A stretch of DNA of 18,542 nt from contig CAZMND010000039.1 of the NCBI GenBank assembly GCA_964567585.1, forward strand, positions 1 through 18,542, in the 5' to 3' direction. Numbering within the stretch: position 1 is the first letter of the stretch; every line of letters begins with the position of its first letter. The DNA comes from CALZKI01 sp964567585. GTDB lineage: Bacteria > Bacillota > Clostridia > Lachnospirales > Lachnospiraceae. Below are positions 6,497-13,136 of the stretch, piece after piece. The translations under genes were made by a program, and so were the position numbers. The notes below the pieces were generated by a model. The model had not been told where the DNA came from. It made no database searches and worked only from the letters and a program-made list of their open reading frames with translations.

Positions 6497-6597
6497 AAGC
6501 ATCACCTCCATTCTATGTAGAATAGAGGCCAACCACCCCGACTATGCAAAGCATAGGTTGTACACGATTGCCTGATAGCCAGACGAGGCTGGCTACT
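6497..6597 (-). promoter_or_regulatory. Structured 5' leader of the toxin mRNA
   Basis: Reading on the - strand, the leader can fold three hairpins: TAGCCAG/CTGGCTA (6576-6595, 7 bp), CTATGC-TTT-GCATAG (6541-6555) and ATTCTA/TAGAAT (6510-6523), the last directly before the GGAGG. Such folding is typical of type I toxin mRNAs, where it delays translation. The leader also contains GGCAATCG and GTGGTTGGCC, which recur in the same sense in the opposing RNA (6321-6328 and 6336-6345). Confidence 0.55.
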
Positions 6598-6603
6598 GAT
6601 AAT

Positions 6604-6632
6604 ATTATATCATACAAAAGAGCCGAACACAA
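6604..6632 (-). promoter_or_regulatory. Promoter of the small toxin gene
   Basis: On the - strand: TTGTGT (6627-6632 on +) 17 bases before TATAAT (6604-6609 on +) with the extended form TGATATAAT. Start expected near 6597, leaving a leader of about 100 bases. Confidence 0.65.
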
Positions 6633-6676
6633 GTTCTATTGCGCTGTGAAAATTGCACAAAAGTATGGAGGATACA

Positions 6677-7111
6677 ATGATATATAAGGCAACAGAAAAA
6701 GATTCCAATACAATAGCCACGTTAGCCATTAATATGTGGCAAAATCATACGATTAAAGAGTTAGAAGATGAATTTCGAGATATTCTTGAAAATAAAGATA
6801 GTGCGATTTTCTTGCTGAAACAAAATGAGCAAAATATTGGCTTTGCACAGTGTCAGTTGCGTCATGATTATGTGGAAGGAACAAATTCTTCACCGGTTGG
6901 ATATCTGGAAGGAATCTATGTTAAAGAAGAATATCGTAATCAGAGTTATGCAAAGCAATTGTTAAGTGAATGTGAAAAATGGGCAAGGCAGCAGGGATGT
7001 AAACAGTTTGCAAGTGACTGTGAGCTTAATAATGCAACAAGTCTTGCTTTTCATTTAAAGGTTGGATTTACAGAAGCAAATCGGATTATTTGTTTTACTA
7101 AAGAATTGTAG
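6677..7111 (+). CDS. AAC(6')-I-like aminoglycoside 6'-N-acetyltransferase
   Basis: 144 residues from ATG 6677, chosen because GGAGG (6667-6671) gives 5-base spacing; the length equals typical AAC(6')-I enzymes. The middle and end strongly recall the Acinetobacter AAC(6')-Ig/Ih group: YVEGTNSSPVGYLEGIYV (65-82), EKWARQQGCKQFASDCELNN (100-119), then a GFTEANRI..CFTKEL end. These enzymes acetylate the 6'-amino group of aminoglycosides with acetyl-CoA. The acetyl-CoA loop, normally R-x-x-G-x-A, reads R87-N-Q-S-Y-A92, so Ser stands at the Gly position. Resistance activity is therefore plausible but not assured; it could be an intrinsic acetyltransferase with another substrate. It is monocistronic or paired with the SGNH hydrolase 20 bases downstream. 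The toxin promoter just upstream points away from it. Confidence 0.75.
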   Translation: MIYKATEKDSNTIATLAINMWQNHTIKELEDEFRDILENKDSAIFLLKQNEQNIGFAQCQLRHDYVEGTNSSPVGYLEGIYVKEEYRNQSYAKQLLSECEKWARQQGCKQFASDCELNNATSLAFHLKVGFTEANRIICFTKEL

Positions 7112-7131
7112 TTTGAGGGCGAGGGAAATAT

Positions 7132-7761
7132 ATGCGGATTTTATGTATCGGTGACAGTAACACTTGGGGATATAATCCTGAAAATGGCTGGCGTCACGAA
7201 AACAGATGGACAAAGGTATTGCAGAAACTGATGCCGGAAAATGAAATTGTGGAAGAGGGAATGAACGGAAGAACTCTACTATCCGTAGACCCATTTATAA
7301 AAGAACGTTGTGGCATTATGGGACTGAAAATGCTTCTTATGTCGCATAAACCAATCGACTGTGTTGTAGTTATGCTTGGTACGAATGAGCTTAAGAATTC
7401 TTTTGAGTGTAGCGCAGAGTATGTGGCAAAAGGGATTGAGGAGTTTATTAATGTTATAAAAGATGAGGCTATGTGGGATAGATTTTATGCACCAAGGCTT
7501 TTAGTGGTTTCACCTATTCTGATCCGGGAAGAGTTGATTGTAAACGGTGACGTTTTTGGTGGTTATGATGAAAAGAGTGTCCGTGAATCCCGTCGTTTGG
7601 CAGGGGCTATTGAAATTGTCTGCAAAAAATATGACGTGGACTTTATAAATGCGGCTGATTATGCGGTGGCGTCGCTTGTAGATAATCTTCATATGGATGA
7701 GGAAAATCACGGAAAACTGGCGGTAGCAATGTGTGAAAAACTTAGAGAGATGTATGATTAA
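7132..7761 (+). CDS. SGNH/GDSL-family hydrolase (esterase-like)
   Basis: 209 residues with all four SGNH blocks. Block I is CIGDSNTWG, nucleophile S9. Block II is the Gly in EEGMNGRT (about 41-48). Block III is GTNE with N85. Block V is D184-N-L-H187, giving the catalytic Asp and His. These are Ser hydrolases acting on ester or acetyl groups of lipids, sugars or small molecules. There is no signal peptide, so it acts in the cytoplasm. The RWTKVLQKLM segment and the insertion with PILIREELIVNG are like arylesterase/TesA-like cytosolic members. The substrate is unknown. GAGGGCGAGGG precedes the start. The gene ends 8 bases before the promoter of the DUF2442-HTH gene. Confidence 0.88.
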   Translation: MRILCIGDSNTWGYNPENGWRHENRWTKVLQKLMPENEIVEEGMNGRTLLSVDPFIKERCGIMGLKMLLMSHKPIDCVVVMLGTNELKNSFECSAEYVAKGIEEFINVIKDEAMWDRFYAPRLLVVSPILIREELIVNGDVFGGYDEKSVRESRRLAGAIEIVCKKYDVDFINAADYAVASLVDNLHMDEENHGKLAVAMCEKLREMYD

Positions 7762-7769
7762 ATATTTAT

Positions 7770-7798
7770 TTGACAATATAGGATATATTCTATAAAAT
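7770..7798 (+). promoter_or_regulatory. Promoter of the DUF2442-HTH gene with internal palindrome (candidate operator)
   Basis: TTGACA (7770-7775), 17-base spacer, TAAAAT (7793-7798). An 18-bp near-palindrome TATAGGATATATTCTATA (7777-7794, one mismatched pair) fills the spacer and touches the -10. Its position suits self-repression by the HTH protein encoded 20 bases downstream. Confidence 0.7.
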
Positions 7799-7818
7799 AT
7801 AAGCAAAGGGAGATAATT

Positions 7819-8289
7819 ATGCATCGAATAGAAGAAGTTATGGCAAAAGATAACTTTATTATAGAAGCTGTTTTTTTTGGTGGCGAAATCGTGCGTTATG
7901 ACGTGAAACAATTATTTGCTATTTTTCCGCAGTTTAAAATATTTGAAAACGACCAAGAATTGTTCTTGAAAATATGTGTCGATGCGGGTGGGTATGGAGT
8001 TTCGTGGAATGATAACTTGGATATTGATGCTGAAACGATTTGGAACGAAGGAATACTGATTGAGACAAAGAAGAAAACAGATATAAATCATTTGTTGGCG
8101 TATCAATTAGTGCAAGCCAGAGAAAAGTGCAATATGACACAAAAACAGTTGGCTGAGAAAACCGGTATTTATCAGGCTGATATTAGTAAAATCGAGAGAG
8201 GTATAGGAAATCCCTCGTTGTCCACTATAAAACGGTTGGCAGACGGACTTAATATGGAAATAACAATTGATTTTTGGGTAAAAAAATAA
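7819..8289 (+). CDS. DUF2442 - XRE helix-turn-helix fusion, antitoxin-like regulator
   Basis: 156 residues in two parts. Residues about 8-80 fit DUF2442: IIEAVFFGGEIVRYDV, then KQLFAIFPQFKIFEND, and VSWNDNLDIDAETIWNEGI, the usual G-x-x-W-x-x-x-x-D-I/L strand end. Residues about 92-150 are an XRE/Cro HTH: LVQAREKCNMTQKQLAEKTG, then IYQADISKIERGIGNPSLST and a closing helix. DUF2442 proteins are often encoded next to DUF4160 partners as toxin-antitoxin-like pairs; no DUF4160 gene lies on either side here, so this copy is solitary. The start at 7819 has GGGAGAT upstream. It is likely self-regulated through the palindrome in its promoter (7777-7794) and is closed by the terminator at 8304. Confidence 0.85.
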   Translation: MHRIEEVMAKDNFIIEAVFFGGEIVRYDVKQLFAIFPQFKIFENDQELFLKICVDAGGYGVSWNDNLDIDAETIWNEGILIETKKKTDINHLLAYQLVQAREKCNMTQKQLAEKTGIYQADISKIERGIGNPSLSTIKRLADGLNMEITIDFWVKK

Positions 8290-8303
8290 AGATGTTCAGA
8301 AGC

Positions 8304-8337
8304 AGCGGGTATACAAAAAAGTATGCCTGCTATTTTT
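8304..8337 (+). terminator. Rho-independent terminator before the fatty-acid locus
   Basis: AGCGGGTATAC (8304-8314) pairs with GTATGCCTGCT (8321-8331), 11 bp with two G-U pairs and an A6 loop, followed by ATTTTT (8332-8337). It separates the accessory region from the fab operon. Confidence 0.88.
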
Positions 8338-8362
8338 GTGATAGCGGCAAAGTGAGAATCCA

Positions 8363-8382
8363 TTGTTCACAAATTATTCACA
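8363..8382 (+). promoter_or_regulatory. Two DnaA-box-like repeats upstream of the fab promoter
   Basis: TTATTCACA (8374-8382) fits the DnaA box TTATNCACA exactly. TTGTTCACA (8363-8371) differs at one position. The two are direct repeats 11 bases apart, about one helical turn, and end 9 bases before the -35 of the fab promoter. They could equally be sites for another activator. Confidence 0.4.
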
Positions 8383-8391
8383 AAATTGTTG

Positions 8392-8420
8392 TTGACTTTA
8401 TTTTCTACAAGATGTATTCT
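8392..8420 (+). promoter_or_regulatory. Main promoter of the fatty-acid synthesis operon
   Basis: TTGACT (8392-8397), 17-base spacer, TATTCT (8415-8420). Start expected near 8427, giving a leader of about 100 bases before acpP that begins with two FabT-type palindromes. Confidence 0.75.
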
Positions 8421-8433
8421 TAGCAGGAAATAG

Positions 8434-8462
8434 TTTGATAATCAAAATATTTGAGTTTCAAA
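8434..8462 (+). promoter_or_regulatory. Tandem FabT-type operators
   Basis: Two 13-bp palindromes of the form TTTGA-nnn-TCAAA: TTTGATAATCAAA (8434-8446) and TTTGAGTTTCAAA (8450-8462), centres 16 bp apart, lying about 7 to 35 bases after the expected start. The first matches the FabT box known from streptococci and lactococci (TTTGA..ATCAAA). The MarR-type protein encoded at 17121 is the obvious partner. Binding here would block elongation or open-complex formation and so repress the whole operon. Confidence 0.8.
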
Positions 8463-8526
8463 ACATTCTAAAATCAGACTAATAGTAGAAAAAAACAACA
8501 AATAACAAGAAAAAAGGAGAAAAATC

Positions 8527-8760
8527 ATGTTAGAAAGAGTAAAAGAAATTATTGAAGAACAGTTAAACCTAGAAGGTGTTGAAATCACAATGGAAACACG
8601 TTTCAAAGAAGATTTGGAAGCAGATTCGCTTGATTTATTTGAATTGGTTATGGCTTTCGAAGAAGAATACGGTGTTGAAATTCCTACAGATGATTTAGAA
8701 AAAATCACAACTGTTGGCGCAGTTATTGAATATGTGCAGTCAAAAGGTGTAGAACAATAA
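8527..8760 (+). CDS. acpP: Acyl carrier protein
   Basis: 77 acidic residues with the ACP signature DLEADSLDLFELVMAFEEE. S34 in A-D-S-L-D is the site for the 4'-phosphopantetheine arm, added by a holo-ACP synthase not in this window. Length and four-helix pattern match bacterial type II ACPs, which carry growing acyl chains through FabD, FabH, FabF, FabG, FabZ and FabK. GGAG (8516-8519) gives good spacing to ATG 8527. It is the first gene after the FabT-type operators, so its dosage would respond most directly to that control. A 51-base gap separates it from fabK with no terminator visible. Confidence 0.96.
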   Translation: MLERVKEIIEEQLNLEGVEITMETRFKEDLEADSLDLFELVMAFEEEYGVEIPTDDLEKITTVGAVIEYVQSKGVEQ

Positions 8761-8811
8761 GAAAACATTATGCTTATGCACATATGGGGCTAGGTTGGAA
8801 TGGAGGACAAT

Positions 8812-9738
8812 ATGAAAACAAAAATTACAGAACTTCTGGGAATTGAATATCCGATTATACAAGGTGGTATGGCTTGGGTCGCAGAACACAATTTGGCGGC
8901 AGCGGTATCTAACGCAGGGGGCCTTGGAATTATTGGTGCGGCATCAGCACCGGCTGAGGTTGTTAGGGACGAAATCAGAAAATGTAAGGAATTGACTGAT
9001 AAACCGTTTGGTGTGAATGTTATGCTTTTGAATCCGAATGCGGATGAAGTTGCAGACATTATCGTGGAAGAAGGCGTGAAGGTTGTTACAACAGGCGCGG
9101 GAAATCCTGCCAAGTATATGGAAAAATGGAAAGCGGCCGGCGTAAAGGTTATTCCGGTTGTTGCAAGTGTAGCTATGGCAAAAATGATGCAGAGAGCAGG
9201 CGCAGATGCTGTAGTAGCAGAAGGTATGGAAAGTGGTGGACATATTGGCTCCATAACAACGATGGCACTGGTTCCACAGGTAGTAGACGCAGTAGATATC
9301 CCGGTTATCGCAGCAGGCGGTATCGGTGACGGAAGAGGCTTTGCGGCAGTTAGAATGCTGGGCGCAGAGGGTGTACAGATTGGTACACGTTTTGTAGTGG
9401 CAAACGAATCTATCGTTCATGCAAATTACAAAGAACAGGTTGTTAAGGCAAAAGACATTGATTCGGCTGTAACAGGTATGTCTACAGGACATCCGGTTCG
9501 TTCCATCCGAAACAAAATGACAAAAGAGTACCTTCGTCTTGAAAAAGAAGGTGCAGATTTTATGGAACTTGAAAAAATGACATTAGGTTCTCTTCGTAAA
9601 GCGGTTATTGATGGTGATGTTGTAAACGGAACTCTTATGGCAGGACAGATTGCGGGACTTATTAAAAAAGAGCAGTCTTGCGAAGAGATTATTCAGGAAA
9701 TTATGAATGAGGCAAAGGCTTTATTGAAACTTTCCTAA
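8812..9738 (+). CDS. fabK: Enoyl-ACP reductase II (FMN)
   Basis: 308 residues from ATG 8812, chosen because GGAGG (8802-8806) sits 5 bases before it; an in-frame ATG at 8800 overlaps that site. It is a TIM-barrel flavoprotein of the nitronate monooxygenase/FabK superfamily. Visible are IEYPIIQGGMAW (about 11-22), GGLGIIGAAS (about 36-45), PFGVNVML, EGMESGGHIG (with the conserved His of FabK), the FMN-phosphate segment IAAGGIGDGRG, and GVQIGTRFV. It reduces trans-2-enoyl-ACP using NAD(P)H, the last step of each elongation cycle. The position between acpP and fabD is the standard clostridial and streptococcal place for FabK, so this copy is the likely enoyl reductase. No FabI is present in the window. 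Confidence 0.94.
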   Translation: MKTKITELLGIEYPIIQGGMAWVAEHNLAAAVSNAGGLGIIGAASAPAEVVRDEIRKCKELTDKPFGVNVMLLNPNADEVADIIVEEGVKVVTTGAGNPAKYMEKWKAAGVKVIPVVASVAMAKMMQRAGADAVVAEGMESGGHIGSITTMALVPQVVDAVDIPVIAAGGIGDGRGFAAVRMLGAEGVQIGTRFVVANESIVHANYKEQVVKAKDIDSAVTGMSTGHPVRSIRNKMTKEYLRLEKEGADFMELEKMTLGSLRKAVIDGDVVNGTLMAGQIAGLIKKEQSCEEIIQEIMNEAKALLKLS

Positions 9739-9758
9739 AATATTGGAGAAGACAAAAA

Positions 9759-10682
9759 ATGAGTAAGACAGCATTTATTTTTCCGGGTCAGGGTGCGCAG
9801 TACGTAGGCATGGGAAAAGATTTTTATGATACATATAACGAAGCAAAAGAAGTATACGAATTGGCAAGCAAGGTATCAGGGCTTGATATTGAAAGTCTTT
9901 GTTTTTCGGAGAATGAAAATATTAACATTACGGAATACACACAGATTGCAATGCTTGCAACGGAAGTGGCCATTTTGAAGGTAATGGAAGCAAAAGGCTT
10001 GAAAGCAGATGTGACAGCAGGACTTAGTCTTGGGGAATATGGTGCCTTGGCGGCAGCAGACGTTATGGAACTTTCAGACTTATTCCATTTAATCAGAAAG
10101 CGTGGGATTTTTATGCAGGAGGCTTATCCTGTGGGTGGCGCAATGACTGCGGTTCTTGGTATGGACGCTGCTAAAATCAAAGAAATCTGCGACAACACGG
10201 AAGGAATTGTTTCTGTAGCGAATTACAATTGTCCGGGTCAGATTGTTATTACAGGTGAAGCGAGTGCGGTTGAAAAAGCGGCAGCAACACTTTCTGAAAA
10301 CGGTGCAAAAAGATGTATTCCGCTTAAGGTAAGCGGACCTTTCCACTCTGCACTTTTAGAAGGCGCCGGAGAACTTCTTTTTAAAGAACTTGCAGGCGTA
10401 AATGTGAAAAAGCCACAGATTCCTTATGTTTGTAACGTGGATGCAACTTTTGTGACGGACGAAGCAGGCATCAAAGAGCTTCTCAAAAAACAGGTTTCTT
10501 CCTCTGTTTGTTGGCAGCAGAGTGTGGAAAAGATGATTGAAAACGGTGTGGACACATTCATTGAAATCGGACCGGGCAAAACGTTAACCGGTTTTATGAA
10601 AAAGATTAACAAAGACGTGAAAGTAATGAATGTAGAAAAAATTGAAGATTTAGATAAGGTAATGGAGGAATTGGTATGTTAA
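9759..10682 (+). CDS. fabD: Malonyl-CoA:ACP transacylase
   Basis: 307 residues. N-terminal FIFPGQGAQYVGMGKDF (about 6-22) forms the oxyanion segment. The nucleophile is S90 in GLSLGEYGAL (Leu rather than the common His before it, as often in Firmicutes). R115 in LIRKRGIFMQ binds the malonyl carboxylate, and catalytic H196 lies in GPFHSALLE. It moves malonyl from CoA to ACP, supplying FabH and FabF. The start has TTGGAGAAG upstream. Its 3' end overlaps fabG by 7 bases, a tight coupling. Length and motif order are standard, with nothing missing. Confidence 0.96.
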   Translation: MSKTAFIFPGQGAQYVGMGKDFYDTYNEAKEVYELASKVSGLDIESLCFSENENINITEYTQIAMLATEVAILKVMEAKGLKADVTAGLSLGEYGALAAADVMELSDLFHLIRKRGIFMQEAYPVGGAMTAVLGMDAAKIKEICDNTEGIVSVANYNCPGQIVITGEASAVEKAAATLSENGAKRCIPLKVSGPFHSALLEGAGELLFKELAGVNVKKPQIPYVCNVDATFVTDEAGIKELLKKQVSSSVCWQQSVEKMIENGVDTFIEIGPGKTLTGFMKKINKDVKVMNVEKIEDLDKVMEELVC

Positions 10683-11416
10683 CAGGAAAAGTTGCTTTAG
10701 TGACAGGAGCAAGCAGAGGAATCGGAAAAGAAATCGCGCTTACTTTGGCAAAAAACGGTGCAACTGTAATTGTTAACTACAATGGTTCAAAGGAACGTGC
10801 CGAGGAAGTTGTAAATACTATTAAGGCAGATGGTGGTGAAGCCGTAGCTATGCAATGCAACGTGGCTGATTTCAATGAAAGTGAAGCTATGGTTGCCAAA
10901 ATTCTGAAGGAATTCGGTAAAGTTGACATTTTGGTAAACAATGCGGGAATTACAAAGGACAACCTGATTATGCGTATGTCTGAAAGTGATTTTGATGCGG
11001 TGTTGGATACTAATTTAAAGGGAACCTTTAATATGGTTCGCCACTTGTCAAAACAGTTTATGAAGTTAAGATACGGAAAAATCATCAATATTTCTTCCGT
11101 AAGCGGTGTTCTCGGAAATCCGGGACAAGCAAATTACTCAGCGTCTAAAGCGGGCGTTATCGGTCTTACAAAAAGTGTTGCAAGAGAATTGGCAACAAGA
11201 GGTGTGTGCGTAAATGCAATCGCACCGGGATTTATTTGTACAGAGATGACAGATATGCTTTCAGACAGTGCAAAAGAAGGTCTTATGAAAATGATTCCCA
11301 TGCAAAGACTGGGTCAGCCTTCGGATATTGCAAATATGGTACTGTTTTTGGCAGGTAATCAGTCTGACTATATCACAGGTCAGGTATTTTCCGTAGACGG
11401 TGGTATGGCGATTTAG
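10676..11416 (+). CDS. fabG: 3-oxoacyl-ACP reductase
   Basis: 246 residues of the short-chain dehydrogenase family. NADPH-binding TGASRGIG is at 10-17 and the structural NNAG motif at 88-91. The catalytic tetrad is N113, S141, Y154, K158 (NISSVSGVLG and YSASK). It reduces 3-oxoacyl-ACP to (R)-3-hydroxyacyl-ACP. The ATG lies inside the end of fabD, with GGAGG about 9 bases before it. The C-terminal SDYITGQVFSVDGGMAI is typical of FabG and closes the active site. It works between FabF/FabH and FabZ in the cycle. Confidence 0.96.
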   Translation: MLTGKVALVTGASRGIGKEIALTLAKNGATVIVNYNGSKERAEEVVNTIKADGGEAVAMQCNVADFNESEAMVAKILKEFGKVDILVNNAGITKDNLIMRMSESDFDAVLDTNLKGTFNMVRHLSKQFMKLRYGKIINISSVSGVLGNPGQANYSASKAGVIGLTKSVARELATRGVCVNAIAPGFICTEMTDMLSDSAKEGLMKMIPMQRLGQPSDIANMVLFLAGNQSDYITGQVFSVDGGMAI

Positions 11417-11440
11417 ACAAGAAAGGCGAAGGGAAAAGCA

Positions 11441-12676
11441 ATGAAAAAAAGAGTAGTAGTTACCGGTATGGGTGCAATCACTCCAATCGGTATTGGCGTA
11501 GAAGAATTTTGGACCGGTATCAAGGAAGGTAAAATTGGTTTTGATAAAATTACTTACTTTGATACAACAGATTATAAATGTAAATTGGCAGCCCAGGTGA
11601 AGGATTTTGACCCGGCTCAGTTTATGGATAAGAAAGCTGCAAGAAGAATGGAAGCTTTTTGTCAGTTTGCCGTAGCGGCTGCAAAAGAAGCAATTGAAGA
11701 TGCAGGTCTTGATATGAACGTGGAAGATCCATACAGAGTAGGTTGCGCAGTAGGTAGTGGTATTGGTTCACTTCAGGCAATGGAGAGAGAACATATCAAG
11801 CTTTTGGAAAAGGGCCCGGGAAGAATCGGACCACTTATGGTGCCTCTGATGATTTCCAATATGGCGGCAGGAAACGTAAGTATTGCATTTAATTTAAAAG
11901 GAAAAAGCATCAACGTAGTTACAGCATGTGCGACAGGTACGAACTCTATCGGTGAAGCCTTCCGTACAATCCAGTATGGTGATGCGGATGTGATGGTTGC
12001 AGGTGGTACAGAAAGTTCTATCACACCAATCGGTGTATCAGGCTTCTCGGCTTTAACAGCACTTTCAGACAGTGAAGATCCTACAAGATGTTCGATTCCG
12101 TTTGATAAAGACAGAAGTGGTTTTGTTATGGGTGAAGGTGCCGGCGTAGTTGTTTTGGAAGAATTAGAGCATGCGAAAAAGCGTGGTGCAAAAATCTATG
12201 CTGAGGTGGTTGGTTACGGATGTTCTTCCGATGCATTCCACATCACTTCTCCGGCTGAAGACGGTTCAGGCGCTGCTAGAGCGATGTTAAATGCCATCGT
12301 GGATGCGGACGCTGATATTGAAGATGTGACATATATCAATGCCCATGGAACAAGTACACATCACAACGATTTGTTTGAAACAAGAGCGATCAAAATGGCT
12401 TTTGGTGAATATGCAAAGAACTTGAAAATTAATTCAACAAAATCTATGGTAGGACACTTGCTTGGTGCGGCAGGTGCGGTAGAATTTATTGCCTGTGTAA
12501 AACAGATGGAAAATGATTTTATCCACAAAACCGTTGGGTTACAGGAAACAGAAGAAGAACTTGATTTGAATTATTGTAAGGAAAGCTACAACGAAGAAAT
12601 TGCTTATGCGCTTAGCAATTCCTTAGGTTTTGGCGGACACAACGCAAGTATTTTAATCAAAAAATATATAGATTAG
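11441..12676 (+). CDS. fabF: 3-oxoacyl-ACP synthase II
   Basis: 411 residues, the normal FabF length. The Cys-His-His triad of the elongating ketosynthases is complete: C163 in VVTACATGTN, H302 in INAHGTSTHHND, H339 in SMVGHLLGAAGA. It condenses malonyl-ACP with acyl-ACP to lengthen the chain by two carbons. The N-terminal RVVVTGMGAITPIG and the C-terminal SNSLGFGGHNAS are standard. The gene sits 24 bases after fabG and only 13 bases before fabZ. In the clostridial order I remember, accB stands between fabF and fabZ; here there is no room for it. Confidence 0.96.
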   Translation: MKKRVVVTGMGAITPIGIGVEEFWTGIKEGKIGFDKITYFDTTDYKCKLAAQVKDFDPAQFMDKKAARRMEAFCQFAVAAAKEAIEDAGLDMNVEDPYRVGCAVGSGIGSLQAMEREHIKLLEKGPGRIGPLMVPLMISNMAAGNVSIAFNLKGKSINVVTACATGTNSIGEAFRTIQYGDADVMVAGGTESSITPIGVSGFSALTALSDSEDPTRCSIPFDKDRSGFVMGEGAGVVVLEELEHAKKRGAKIYAEVVGYGCSSDAFHITSPAEDGSGAARAMLNAIVDADADIEDVTYINAHGTSTHHNDLFETRAIKMAFGEYAKNLKINSTKSMVGHLLGAAGAVEFIACVKQMENDFIHKTVGLQETEEELDLNYCKESYNEEIAYALSNSLGFGGHNASILIKKYID

Positions 12677-12689
12677 AGAGGTATTATTT

Positions 12690-13121
12690 ATGGCAGTATA
12701 TACAGCAAAAGAAATTTTAGAAATTATTCCCCACAGACATCCATTTATGCTCATTGACACAATTGAAGAGTTGGAGCCGGGCGTTCGTGCTTTGGGTAAA
12801 AAATGTGTTAGCTTCAACGAGCCTTATTTTGCAGGCCATTTTCCGGGAAATCCTGTTATGCCGGGCGTTTTGATTATTGAAGCTTTGGCTCAGACAGGTG
12901 CGGTAGCGCTCCTTGGACAGCCTGAATGGAAGGGTAAAACTGCATATTTTGTAGGTATTGACGGTGCAAAATTCAAACAGAAGGTTGTACCCGGGGATGT
13001 TTTAATGTTAGAAACAAAAATCGTAAAAATCAAAGGACCTATCGGTATAGGTGAGGCCGTTGCCAGTGTGGATGGCAAAATGGTGGCAAAAGCCCAGTTG
13101 ACATTTGCCATCGGCGAATAA
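12690..13121 (+). CDS. fabZ: 3-hydroxyacyl-ACP dehydratase
   Basis: 143 residues with the hot-dog fold. IIPHRHPFMLIDTIEELEPG is at 12-31. Catalytic H50 lies in AGHFPGNPVMPGV and E64 in IEALAQTGAV. It removes water from (R)-3-hydroxyacyl-ACP to give trans-2-enoyl-ACP for FabK. It is the FabZ type rather than FabA, judged by the H...E pair and the length. AGAGAGG precedes the ATG. Only 15 bases separate it from the accDA fusion; accC, which I expect next to it in related loci, is absent. Confidence 0.95.
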   Translation: MAVYTAKEILEIIPHRHPFMLIDTIEELEPGVRALGKKCVSFNEPYFAGHFPGNPVMPGVLIIEALAQTGAVALLGQPEWKGKTAYFVGIDGAKFKQKVVPGDVLMLETKIVKIKGPIGIGEAVASVDGKMVAKAQLTFAIGE

Positions 13122-13136
13122 GGAGTTTAGTTTGTT

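Noticed and set aside
427..8300. Array of integron-like gene cassettes (several single GNAT genes and small genes in one direction)
   Set aside because: No attC-like repeats between genes and no integrase are visible. Genes overlap or share operons, which cassettes do not.
8790..9492. Long - strand open frames opposite fabK (154 and 182 codons)
   Set aside because: They mirror the codon pattern of fabK. The Cys- and His-rich or Ser/Pro/Thr-rich composition is typical of antisense frames, and no start signals are present.
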